A stretch of DNA of 64,000 nucleotides, from assembly GCA_000231825.2 (NCBI GenBank), contig JH720347.1, forward strand, positions 310,001-374,000. Direction: 5' to 3'. The notes under the pieces are model-generated. The model had not been told where the DNA came from. It searched no databases and was given only the letters and a program-made list of their open reading frames with translations. Shown here in pieces: positions 35,957 through 47,394 of this stretch (position 1 is the first letter of the stretch; every line of letters starts with the position of its first letter). The position numbers and the translations under genes were made by a program. This DNA comes from Tetrahymena elliotti 4EA (Eukaryota; Ciliophora; Oligohymenophorea; Hymenostomatida; Tetrahymenidae).

Positions 35957-37131
35957 TACCAAACATATATTGATTTTCTTTCTTTTTTTAATTAGATGCT
36001 TGAATTCCTTCTTTAAAACGCTTCTTTCTTTTTCATAATTATATTTTATGTAAACTCGAAACAGATTAACATTCAGCTTATTTCTATAACCAAAAAAATG
36101 GGTCTTACTTAAAATAAATTATGACTAAAAATTTATTTAACTTCTAAAGTTAACGAGTATTTTCAGTCAAATAATGTTTTCATACATTTTTTTTGAGTTA
36201 ATGAAAGTCATTCTCATTTAGATAATATTATGTATCAAAAAACAAATTGGATTTATTCAATCTTATGTAATAATATCTTACAATTTCTAAATGTAAATCA
36301 AATTTTTCTGTAACTTGAAGCTTTTTTATTCAAGCTCCTCTTTGATAAATTTACATCTAGCCTAAATAATAGTATGTAAATTATTTTTAATACAAAACTC
36401 AAGATAATTAATTCGTTTACATTCAATTAAATACAATATTCGGTAATTTCTATGCTGAACCAATTAATCTCTATTTGAATTTAACCTGAAATACTAACAT
36501 TAATATTTCATAAATAACAATTTTTAGCTAAGCAAAGCATAAAAAGATGGATAAAGTAAGAAATAAACTAAAAATGGAAATCCCTCATTAAATTTGTCTC
36601 AAAAAAAACAACGGTTGATTGAAAAAAATTAAATTTATAGAAAAAATGTAAATATAAATGATTAATGAAATCTTAAATAGGGTCTGAGAAAGGATTTAGA
36701 TTTTTTTTTTTATTAATTTGGGGTAATAGAAAATAAATATAATATTCTTAAAATGGGATGAAGACTATCTTAATCAGATAGTTAAATAAGGTCATTAAAT
36801 TACTTCATTAAAAGAAAATTAAAAAAGGTATTTGGATTTTGAACGATCAAAAATGAAACTCTAATTTAGCTTTGTTAAATTAATTAATAAACATAAATTT
36901 GAGTGTAAACCTTAAATATCATTAATAATAGAAGATTATTTATCTCATTTTATATATTTAGAACTAACTACTTTCCAAATTAATAAAATTAACCTTTAAT
37001 TTACACTTTTTTCATTCCGATTAATTAATTTGTAACAAGAATACAATAAACGTATGCACATTTGTCATTTTCATGTTCTATAATTATAAAATCTTTGTCA
37101 CACTAATTACTCAAATTACAAATAGCCACAC
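35957..37131. other. AT-rich spacer
   Basis: Spacer between the candidate gene and the J-domain gene's 3' end. Exon-like minus-strand frames at 36.1-36.5 kb could be upstream exons of the 34979-35956 candidate, but their borders cannot be fixed. Confidence 0.4.
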
Positions 37132-38294
37132 TCATTTTTTTTTAAAGAAATTCGAGAACATGCCACTTGCTTTCTATTTTTTTATTTATAAAAAAATTTT
37201 AAATAAAAAGAAAACACAGAGTAAAAACTGAAAGTAAGAAATAGTAGATTAAATTTAAAAATTACATTAATTATATCATCCATGTTGCTTTGTTAATTAT
37301 TCTATTATTTATTTGGCTTGTTACTATAAACATTTTGGTTGGGGTTAAATCCTTTGAAAGGGTCGAATTCATACTTATTCTAATTCTAGCTTTAGTTTTA
37401 ATTTTATTAATATTATTAGTTCTATTATTGTTGCTTGAATGCTTGGTAAGGGTCGAATTCATTATTACTTTAGCTTTGCTTTTATTAATACGAACTCTAA
37501 TAGTTCTATGATTGTTATTATTTATACTAATTACTTGAAGAGGTATTTTGTGATTTAAATCCACTAGCTTACTATTAATATCTTTCTTTTTACTCTTTGT
37601 GAAACTAAATCTCTTTTTCAAGCTTCTCCTACATCTTTTTAAGCATAAATTTAATTGCTTCTTGCTTTACTTTTAACTTTATTTTATCTTTGATGTTCTT
37701 AGGCTCCTCTTAATTCAAACCTAACATCTAGCTTATATCTCTAAAATTGGGATCCTTTTATAAATCTTCTAATTTAATACCATTTTTTTTTAACTATTGC
37801 AGCAATTAATCAAGATCTACATTTTCGAAAGGAGATCCTGCTCCAAAAGGATTTTATCCTCCTCCTGCTTGGTGAAAAGGATTTTACTGATTAAATGAAT
37901 TTTATGATTATCCAAATCCACTAAAAGGATTGAAGGCTTAACCAGTGCTCTATCCATCTGATTGGCCAAAAAATCCTCTATAAGAATCATATTCTTATCT
38001 CTTTTTATCATCACTTAAAACATCCCATGCAGCATTAATTTATTTAAATTTATCTTCGTTTCCTTTATTGATATCTGGATGATATTATTTAGTCAGCCTA
38101 TAATATTATTTTTTAATTTCCTCTTTAGGAGTACCAGGTTTTACACCTAAGATTTGATAATGGTCTTGATTAAATATCTTTTAGTCTAAAAACTAATATC
38201 TTTAGACATTATGCAATCTACTAAAATTTGTTTTATAAATATTTTTGCTTAATTAGCCACTTTGTAACCCCTTTAAAATTATTCTTCCAATCAT
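37132..38294 (-). CDS. J-domain (DnaJ-type) co-chaperone, probably mitochondrial
   Basis: Hsp40 co-chaperone that would stimulate an Hsp70 ATPase. Exons 38294-37266 and 37173-37132 join across a 92-nt intron; 356 aa. The first 40 residues are rich in Arg, Lys, Ser and hydrophobics with no acidic residue before Asp37 (MIGRIILKGLQSGQLSK), a typical mitochondrial presequence. The J-domain covers about 44-108, with HPD at 72-74 and the usual KRQEYDS end. After it come three NPF motifs in a G/F/Q-rich linker (FNPFSG, QNPFHQ, QNPFGAG), a helical segment, then a Q/N-rich region with FDP motifs. There is no zinc finger, so it is not a type I DnaJ. The last exon encodes only 13 residues before TGA. 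That small exon is inferred from phase and composition. Confidence 0.85.
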
Positions 38295-38579
38295 TTATTA
38301 TCAGCCTACTAATTAATACACAATTTGGATATTAAAAATTTACCTATTTTTAGTTATTCAAATTTATTGAATAAAATTAAAAGTGTTAAATCATAAAGAC
38401 TATCAATCCACATATAAAATATATCATTTCAAATTAAACATTCTAAATTATTTAGGAAGTTTCTAAAAGAATATCACATATTTAACATATGATGACAACT
38501 TTGTATTCTTATTTTAAAAATTAAGTTATTCATTTAATATTTTTGTTTATAATAAATATTTACTAACTTAAAAAAAAAT

Positions 38580-39085
38580 CATTGCCATAATTATCATAGT
38601 AGTTATAGAAAATAAATGAAAAACATTAAAGAATAAAATAAAGAAGATATTTAAGGAAAATTATAGCTAGTGGTTAATTTTCTTTTTCTACAAATATATT
38701 AAGTAATTAAAAATAGTCTAATAAATAAGAGTATTTTTAAATCAAAGTAGACTTTAGGTTCGCGAAGCAATATTCTTAGTAGAGTGGATAGATAAGCAAA
38801 GAATAGTATTTTATAGTTATCTCAAAAGTAATTATCATAGTAGCAATAGAGAACAAGAAAAATATTTAAAAAAAAAAGAAATATTTAAAAATAAAAGAAA
38901 AGCACAGCACGTTATTTAATAGTAGAAAATAATAGTTAGTGGTTAATTTTCTTTTTTTTCAAATAAATAAATTAATTAATCATAGATAGTCTAATAAGAG
39001 TGTTTTTAAATCAAAGTAGACTTTACACTATCATGAAGCAATATTCTTAGTAGAGTGGATAGAAAAGTAAAGAATAGTACTTTTT
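38580..39085. repeat. tandem duplication of the ankyrin gene 5' region
   Basis: Two imperfect direct copies of a unit of about 250-265 bp lie at about 38580-38820 and 38821-39085. Shared landmarks include AGTGGTTAATTTTC, AAATCAAAGTAGACTTTA and GAAGCAATATTCTTAGTAG. The right copy carries the ATG (39033) and first codons of the ankyrin gene. In the left copy the same place reads GCG instead of ATG, so it could not start translation there. The unit thus spans upstream region and 5' coding end. Confidence 0.8.
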
Positions 39086-42000
39086 ATCTAAAGGCTCAAC
39101 ACCTTCGAATTCAAATAGAAAGCAAAATAGTGCTAACTTGTATTACATGAAGAATAGTGTTGAGCTCTCATATTTGACTGATAGAATGATTGATTCATAA
39201 AACATAAGCGATTTAGAAAATAGTAGTAGTAATAGAAAAAAATCAAACACTTTAAATTTAACTAAATTTAATAATATTGATGGAGTAATTACTCGTAACT
39301 CTCATTTAAACTTATAATTTCCAAGCCCTACAAACTATGTTAATCTTTCTTATTAGAAGTTAAAATCCCTAAATGCTAACAATTTGACTAAAGGGTTCTA
39401 AGATTCAGTTGTTTCAGATAAAACAATGAGATAAAGTCATTTTTAAAATAGTGAAAGGTAGAGCTAAAAAAGCTCAAATTAAAAAATATTTGGAAATGGA
39501 AAAAGAGATTAAGAATATAATAAAAATACTACTATCCATTTAGACGAGTTGAATTAACAAAACAACTATGAGATAAGAGATAGCTCTATAGAAAACAATA
39601 AATTTTACAATCATAATTAGAATTTTAGTCAAAGCATTTAAAATGTATTCAAAAATTAATAAGATGAATATAATCAAAATAATTTACTTTAATTGCAACT
39701 TTCTCCTATCATAAGAAGATATAATTAAGATAATAGAACCATAAATCAAGCAGAATTAAATGATTAAAAATATTTGCTTAATAATTATATTCAATCTGCT
39801 TAAAAAAGTTCATAAGTGTAAGATAATTAAATGTAAAGACCTCTTACTGAAAAAGTATAAGATTACAAATAAATAAAAAAAGATTTACTAAAAAAAGTTA
39901 AATTATCAACTGATCATGCATTTCACTACTCCTCAGGAAGGGCAAAGTTGAAGAATAAGAGATAAATGTTTAGTCCATGCCAAAGTGCTAGATATGAGTG
40001 TAAAGTTTAATTTGAGAATAAGTATCTAATAAAAACAAGCTTTATATAACCCAGTGATAAAAATAAAGATGTTTAAATGGTTTCAGTTGATTTAATACAA
40101 AAGAGAAGAGTTGAATTGATTTAAAAACTTGAAAACTTATAAAATATGAAGTAAAAGATTTAATTAGATAAGCAAGAGGAGACATAAAAATAATTTTAAG
40201 AAGAGTCTTTTAATAATAAAGATAAAGTTTTATCTTAGCAATAATCTTCTAATGTAATTTAAGGTATTTAAGAAGATGACAAAGAAGATTCAATAGCTGG
40301 CTTGGAAAAGAATTAAAAGGATTAAAATATTTTTTCAGAAAAGATAACAAAGCTGAAAATGCTTGATAATTTCAATATAAAAATGAAAGGGATTTAAAAT
40401 TAAATAAAAGATATTAATTAAATTGTATCAAAAGAAGTAAAAATTCCTTATCAATAATCTAATGATTTAAATAAATCTGTTAATATTTTAGATTAATCCA
40501 ATAGATCTGTCAATAATGGTAATAGCTTTTAAAATTCTTTTTAAAATTCTAAAATAAAAGATGTGAGCATAAATATCTCAAACCAATCGCTAAACAAAAA
40601 TACATCATACTTTAGCAAATTGAATAATTAATCTGTCAAAAGCATTAGATCATATTCAAAATAAAATTAATTTGATTTACCTTTTTGTAATTCAAATGAA
40701 ATATTAAGGAAATATAATAACCTAAAAAAAATACAATAGCAAGAATAGGAAGAAAATGAGAAAATGTAAAGGAATCTTTAAATAAATAACCAAAATCTAA
40801 AGTAAACTACCAGTTTTTTTTGCTAAAAATAAACTTCTTTTGAATAATAATCATAAAACCAAACGAATGCACTTAAACTTAGTTTGAGTATTGATAGTAA
40901 AGAAAAACAAGATCTATAAATAGCTCAACAATTGTTAGATTAATAAGGAGATTAGATTTCAACATCAGATAAAAAATTTTTAATTATGGACCATCTGAAT
41001 AATTAAAAAAAGTCACCCTTTTTTACAATTAAAAATAAAATCCAGTCATGTTAAGAATAAAACTCACCAAGACACAAGGAGCAAAACCAATAAATCTTGA
41101 TTGATTTAAATTCATAAAGATCAATATAAGATCAAAATATTGGTAATTAAAATAACCTACTGTCACCACCCAGCTAGATAGCTCATAGCAAATAGCTAAT
41201 AGACGAGTCTTAAGATGCTAATAAGTTGTTAAGTCAAAATGATATTAATTAAAAGCCATAATCTTAAAAATAATCTGATAAAGAATTTCTCTCAGCTCTG
41301 TTAACTTCATGGAAAGATAAAAAAAAAGAAACCAAAAAACCTATCAGCAGCGGTTTTGGAAAGAGAAGATTTATTTTTCAAAAGAATGCTATAATTCCTA
41401 AAAAGAAGGTAATCATATTAAATTAATCTTGAATTTTTTATATTTTTATTTTAATTTAGGTTAATAAAAAGAAAATCAGAGAAAGCTTACTCATATTTTT
41501 ACATAAACTAAAATAATCTAAGCTTTAACTTGAAGAGTTTTGTGAGAAAAGAACAGAAATATTTATGGAAAAACCGCTTTAAAGATTAGGATCTTTTGTT
41601 TTTTTCAAAGCAGTTAAACATAATAATTTAGTGAGTGTGAAGAATATTATCGGTTAATGCAGATATTTTATATTTGATTTTGATTAGGTAATTTTTTTTA
41701 AATAAATGAAAGCAAGTTTTAAGAATTTTATTTAGAAAAAGCAAACTTGTCTCCACAAAGCAGCTAAAAAAGGATATACTAATATGCTAGAATATTTTAT
41801 TAATCTTGGTGCAGATTTAGAATTTAAAGATATTGCAGGAAGAAAAGCTCTCTATTATGCTATTAAGAATAATAATTTACCTTGTATCAAGCTTCTGTTA
41901 AAAAATATGGCAAATCCCTGGAGTTATGAAAATGCCGATTATAATAAGTTAATTAAAGATAAGCCAGAAGCTTAAAAACTTCTCAAGATATTTAAAAAGG

Positions 42001-42152
42001 TATATTTTGATTAAATTAATTTTATATCATTGAAATTTAAAATAAAATAAAATAAATAGCTGCATCTTCTTTTGATATTCACTCCTTATAAAGATAAGCA
42101 AGAATTAATAAAACACACTATAAGATAATAATTGTAAGAAGATGTATAGTGA
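39033..42152 (+). CDS. Q/N-rich protein with C-terminal ankyrin repeats
   Basis: Four exons, 39033-41408, 41460-41687, 41736-41999 and 42060-42152, in phase, give 986 aa. The first 790 residues are a single exon, S/N/Q-rich with basic patches. The last 190 form ankyrin repeats: one weaker repeat in exon 2 (FFKAVKHNNLVSVKNII) and clear ones in exon 3 (TCLHKAAKKGYTNMLEYFI, then GRKALYYAIKNNNLPCIKLLL). Ankyrin repeats bind other proteins, and no catalytic domain is present. The start is set at 39033 because the frame is protein-like from there; an internal Met at 39147 is the alternative. The upstream region is duplicated. Confidence 0.82.
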
Positions 42153-42623
42153 TATTATTAAAACTATTTTCTAAATAAAAATTACAACTTCACTTAGTTT
42201 AAAGATATTTATGTACTATGTTTTTGTTAAAAATAATTTATTTATTATTTTTTTTGAATATATTTTTATTGAATTTATTTGGTTGTTTAAATATTTTGCA
42301 TTTAGGATTTAAATAATAATAAGATTTATTAAATAATAAATTTAGAATAAAGAAAAAAATGAATGGATGAAAATAAATATTAATTTGTATTTTTTTTGAT
42401 CAAAGTAATAAAATTTAATGAAATTAATTTGTATCTTGTTAATCATTGAAATATTATTATTTAATTAGCCAAATAATTCTTTTCATTAATTTGTAATCAT
42501 TCATTCATTGAATATTTAGTTCATAGTAAATAAAACTCACCTAAAAATCATTATTAAAGAAACAATATTTTTTATAAATACTATCAAAACTCATTATTTA
42601 GTTTCCAATTTTAGTAAGTCAAA
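42153..42623. other. short AT-rich intergenic region
   Basis: About 470 bp between two plus-strand genes, A/T-rich, containing ATTCATTCATTG-type runs near 42499. No other feature. Confidence 0.5.
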
Positions 42624-44071
42624 ATGAATGGCTCTATGATGAAAAGCTCATTGGATTTTAACAAATCTGCAGCCAAAAGAAAATAAAGAAGTCTTTCTAA
42701 TGTAATAGGATTTAAGCATTAAGATTGTTATATCTAATCCTTCAACTTTAATTGTAATTTTTTTTTTTAAAATGAAACAACTAGACTAAGCCTAGAACCA
42801 TAGTTGGTAGGAACTAAGATTTATCTAGCACATGCAATACGTTTAAAGAAACAACTTAATGCTCTCCTGATAAGTCTGTATATTTATAAAATTACTTAAT
42901 GCATAATTCTAATGGGAACTATGAGTAAAAAAATTAATCAACAGTAGTTAGTTAAATCAAATCTTTTTTAAAATTATGAAAGCACCTTTTACTCTATCAA
43001 GAATTAGAAGAATAGATTTGCATAAAATTTAATACCTTAATACTAGAAATAAAATGGAAGTAAACATGAAATAAACCACTACATGCCTGTGCATTATAAC
43101 CAAATGCATTTAGCTAGAAACAAAAAATATGCAGAGTAATTATAACTCTTTCTTATCACTAGCTTTTTATTACTCAAGAGTATATATTAAATAATTAATT
43201 TCAATTTTACTTAAAAAAAAGGGAGAGGATAGCTGTAGATATGTAAACAGGAGAAATTTTAAAGAAGCAAAATTACTAGCAAATGAAAGAATAACAGTAG
43301 TAATAAAATAATAACTAAACTAATTAAACTAAAAGAAGTAGAATATATTCAACTCAAGAACCTAAATAAAATGCTTCAATAGATTTAAATAGATAAAGTT
43401 TATATATTTCTAATTAAGATAAAGACCTCAGAGTAAATTAAGATATTATTAAGAATAGAAATATAAGACATGTTTCGTAGGAATTTATTGTTTGAAAATT
43501 TAGCTATTTTTATTGAAAAATTATTATTATTAAAAAAGAGCAACAAGCGATGGGTCTCCAGATTGGTTCAAAACTTCCATGGGATTCTTTTCCAAACCAT
43601 TTGTCCAAGGAAAAGTTTTTACTTATTCTGGTCCTCAATTTAATATAGTTCCTTAAAATCAAAAAAGTGTTTATTCTGATATAAAAGTAAGAAACCCAAG
43701 CGGTATTTTTAATGATTGCACTAGAAGAGAAAGAAGTAATTAATTAGAATTAAATAGTTTAGTGTTCTAATTTAACTTTATTTTTATTATTAAAAGCTAA
43801 CATTTAGGATATCAAAAAAGATACACTGAAAATGAAATGGGATGTTTCAGATAATGAAAGAAGTTTTCGTGTAACTCAAAAAGTTGGTGCAACAATAAAT
43901 TTTAATTAAAACGATACAATTAGAAGTAATGTTTATAAGAGATAGTAGACTGATTTAGTAAGCGATAAGGTAGGAAATAGTCCTAGAAATACTTAAATTT
44001 TTAAAGACCAAAGACCTATACAGATTAAGATAGGACATAATAGTTTTGTTAACACTTAGTAAGTGTTTTGA
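42624..44071 (+). CDS. six-exon gene of unknown function
   Basis: Exons 42624-42701, 42785-42877, 42945-43135, 43222-43476, 43539-43761 and 43808-44071; every junction is GT-AG and in phase, 367 aa. Introns are 46-86 nt. The protein is basic and N/Q/S-rich with short ordered patches: KPRTIVGRN in exon 2, HYMPVHYNQMHLARNKKYAE in exon 3, SPDWFKTSMGFFSKPFVQG in exon 5 and WDVSDNERSFRVTQKVGATI in exon 6. No domain or targeting signal recognised. An in-frame TGA just after the fourth donor shows that splicing is needed. The number of matching phases makes this a confident gene with unknown role. Confidence 0.7.
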
Positions 44072-44419
44072 CAAGTTAAAATTCTATTATAATTTAATGT
44101 GAATATTTATATATGTTTTACTTAAAGCTGGAAATCATTAGAAAAATAAAATTTTGAATTCCTAACCAAGTGAAAATAATTTTTATTATTCATATCAGTA
44201 ATAAAATTAAAGTAATAAAAATCATTAAATAATAAAAATTAAATAATTAAATTTTTTTTTTTCAAATTGAATTGATATCAGAGAAAAGCAAAAAAAAAGT
44301 TGAAAAAAAAAAAATAATAATATTATTAAATTAAAGTTGCATCATGTTTACATACAAAATTGGAATAATTCAATTAAGAATATAAGAAGAACCATTTATT
44401 TGTAATTAATAATATATTA
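44072..44419. other. convergent intergenic spacer
   Basis: Spacer between the 3' ends of the six-exon gene and the D-aminoacyl-tRNA deacylase gene, nearly pure A/T. Nothing seen. Confidence 0.5.
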
Positions 44420-45472
44420 TCAAAATAGATAGATCCTACTTAATTGAAAATAGTAATATGCATTTATTTATTGCTCATTCTTATTATTTTTACTCTAATT
44501 GTTCTTATTGAGTTTGATTTCCCTACTATTCTACTTATTCAGAGCTAGGTTCAATTTTTTCTTCATAAACGGGTTTTTATTTTTTCTAAACCTGTTCATT
44601 TTAATTGCTCTTTTACTTTTATTCAGCTTAGGGCTTTTCCTTTTAATCATGTTGTTGAGCATTTTATTTTTACTCTCCTTATTTCTTCTATTTATTTTCT
44701 CCTTAATGCTTCTATTTATTTTTCCTTAATGCTTCTATTTATGTTCTCCTTAGTTTTTTTACTTATTTTCTCCCTAAGTTTTTTATTTATTTTCTCCTTG
44801 AGGCTTTTAGTGATGCTCTTCTCCTTCTTATTGCTAGTTCTTTTGTTCATGGTTGTTGTTGTTATTCTTTTATTTCTTTCCTTAATTTTCCTTTTTTTCA
44901 GCTTCATTGTTGCTTTGGTTGTTAGCCTTTTAGTTTGACTATGATTCTTTTTACTTTTATTAATTTTACTTCATGTTGACAGCCTCATCAGCATCTATGC
45001 ATAAAGTAACAGGTCCATCATTAACAATATGGACATTCATATAAGTTTAAAATTATCCTCCTTGAATTTTTTCTTTTGAATAATGTTGTTGCATCTTTTC
45101 CATGAATCTATTGTAAAGATCTCTAGCTTCATCTGCATTCATAGAATCGTGGAAATCAGGCTTATTTCCTTTCAAAATACCATACAAAGTAAAATTAGAA
45201 ACAACTAATACTTCATAATTATTATCTTAAACTCCAGTTTTCCAGCCTCCTTTTCCCTTAGGGCTGTTACTTTGTTTTTGTTCTTCAGTAATAGTTTCCA
45301 TTTCAGGCCATAGTTTAATTTTCAAAGCTTTTTCAGCCCATTTATCAACTAATTCGGCATTATCACCTTTGTGTAAGCCTAGTAAAATACATATTCCTGG
45401 ACCTATTTTGGAAATGAATTCTCCATTTACTTTAACGCCAGCTTCTAAAACTCTTTAAATGATAAGTCTCAT
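44420..45472 (-). CDS. D-aminoacyl-tRNA deacylase with basic repeat tail
   Basis: DTD enzyme: hydrolyses D-amino acids (and mischarged glycine in some relatives) from tRNA. Single exon, 350 aa. The core (residues 1-166) shows the family's start MRLIIQRV, the GLHKGD turn, SNFTLYG (family SQFTLxG) and the NDGPVT Gly-cisPro motif, so the active site is complete. Usual DTDs stop near residue 150-165. Here another 185 residues follow: an acidic/Q/N stretch, then tandem 8-residue repeats (QKPQGENK, QKTQGENK, QKNQGEHK), then a strongly basic K/R/N-rich end. A 1-nt length change within the 24-bp DNA repeats switches the frame from Q-rich to K/R-rich without meeting a TGA. Confidence 0.9.
44690..44825. 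repeat. 24-bp minisatellite inside the deacylase tail
   Basis: About five degenerate copies of a 24-bp unit (on the plus strand ATTTATTTTCTCCTTAGTTTT-like). It encodes the QKxQGENK repeats of the deacylase tail on the minus strand. One copy is 23 bp, which changes the frame. Confidence 0.65.
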
Positions 45473-46881
45473 TTTTGAATATGTTTTAAAAATTTTTAAT
45501 TTTTAATCTGTATGAATTGTTTTTATTTTTATTAAATATTTAATTAAAGTATCTATTTTTAAAATAGAAAACAATAAGGTGGTGAAATTAAATTTATATC
45601 AATTTTTAAAATAGATTTTGTAAGGTTATAAATCCCATCATCCATATTAAAAACTGACCACAAATTATTGTAAAATTAACATGAAAAAATATTTAAGAAA
45701 ATACATTCTCTTTTAAAAACTGGTTTGGTTTGTGAAGAAAAGTTAATGATTAAGGAAAAACTAGTATCTTTAAAAAAGAAAATGAGATAAATGATATATT
45801 GGCTGAAAGTTTCTTAAAAATACTAAATATATCTTTTCAAATGATATTATTGATCAACATGAAACAGTTTTTACATCTATTTTCTAATAAAAATTCATGA
45901 AAAAATCTTATAGATAAAAAAAAATAAATATTTAGAAGATATTTTAGAAATTATTATAATACTTAGATATAGAGATCACAGATATTTTTAAGAAAAATAC
46001 AAAATCAAACTCTAGGAGGATATTTTATACTTATAATTAATTTTGAAAATTTTTAAAAATAGATTGAGGAAAGTAGGAGTAATTAAAGCGTCTAAATCTT
46101 TTATGATATATATATTATAATTATAAAATTAAAATAAAATTCTCATGTAACAAATATATTTTAAAGCATTTACTAAGGCAAATATTAGAATAAATGCAAA
46201 TTTCAATTAACAACTTATGATATAAAAGAAATTTAAAACATGCCATGAAAGATTTTTAAGAATATTTTAATCATGAATTAAATCTCCTCTCTCTTTTCAA
46301 TATTTTACCAAGCTGGATATTCTTTCTCTCTAAAATTTAAAAGATAGTATCCACTTTAAAAAAATAAGGTATTATTATCAATTTTGTTTCTTTTTAAAGT
46401 TAAATTTAGAAAATATTGAATCTGAATTAAGTTTACTCTTCATCAAAAATTAAAAAGTATATCCTCATAAGAAATGAATTTGAGAATATATTTATTAATA
46501 TCTTCTTACAATTGAATGATATTTCTATTTAAATATTGGATTTAATCAAAAAAAATAATGTAAAAAAATTTCATTGATTTAATTTTAGAAGCAACAATAA
46601 ACAGCTCATGTATTTAGCTTTTGTCCATTTATAATTTTATTAATAAAATCATTCTTGCAAATCCTTAAATAGCTTGTAATAAATAAACAAATAAACCAAT
46701 AAAGAAAGAGTTTATTTGATATATTAACTTTGTTAAGATTCATTTTATAATAAATTTATGATTTTATAAACTAAGAAAATAAACATATCACAAATATTTT
46801 GTAAGATTATTAATTTTTATTCCACTGGATCCTTACTCTTATAGCTTAAAATATATTATTACTACTTAAAATTTAACTTTT
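45473..46881. other. AT-rich intergenic region
   Basis: About 1.4 kb between the start of the deacylase gene and the 3' end of the dynein light chain gene. Very A/T-rich; open frames are K/I/N-rich and look like chance. No feature supported. Confidence 0.45.
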
Positions 46882-47394
46882 TCATTAATTATTAGTTTAT
46901 TCTCTACCCTTTTTAACTGCAACTGTAAACGCATCATAAGACTTAATAACGATTTATCTATAATTTTGAAGATTATTTAAGAAAATTTATATAAATAATT
47001 TAAAATACTCATTCTATGTGGTTATTGTTACAACTGGGTCTTAATCTTCTTATTGTAATTTCAAATTTTTAGCATGATCACTCAAAAATTTAAGATAAGG
47101 GATTGCTTCTTTGGAGAACTATTAACCTAAATAATAGAGTTTGAATTATATCTTAGATTTCTACAAATTAATTTTGAATTACTTTAAGATCCACTTTAGG
47201 CATTTAAAGGGAGACCTGTCTTATCTAAAATAACAACTGTTTTGACATCTTCATTATCCCTTCTTTATGATTTAAAAAAATAATTTTCAGTTAATGTTGA
47301 ATTTTCAGGAGATGTTAATAAATGCATATTTAATTATGAAAAATGCAATTTTTTACGCGAATTCTTCAACTAAAAAATTAATTTGACTTTCCAT
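46882..47394 (-). CDS. roadblock/LC7-type dynein light chain
   Basis: Small light chain of cytoplasmic or axonemal dynein, binding the intermediate chain. Exons 47394-47357, 47262-47183, 47126-47009 and 46957-46882 (introns 94, 56 and 51 nt) are in phase and give 103 aa, the usual family length. Key matches are TVVILDKTGLPLNA (family IIVVNxEGIPIK), the helix AIPYLKFLSDHAKNL, the strand DPVVTITTQNE and the end IVIKSYDAFTVAVKKG. All exons are too short to stand out as open frames; the gene was found by domain pattern. The donor of intron 2 could shift by nine bases (GTGGAT instead of GTAATT) without changing the frame. Its role in cilia or vesicle transport is family knowledge. Confidence 0.8.

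Noticed and set aside
37290..37511. Plus-strand hydrophobic ORF and minus-strand 116-aa ORF over the same place
   Set aside because: Shadow frames of the Q/N-rich tail of the J-domain gene; Q/N repeats read as Leu/Ile-rich on the other strand.
44499..44938. Leu/Phe-rich plus-strand ORFs resembling membrane proteins
   Set aside because: Antisense of the K/N/Q repeat tail of the deacylase; low-complexity artefact.
45700..46260. Ciliate-code open frames of 50-110 codons in spacer
   Set aside because: No ATG in good position, no domain, no splice logic; expected by chance.
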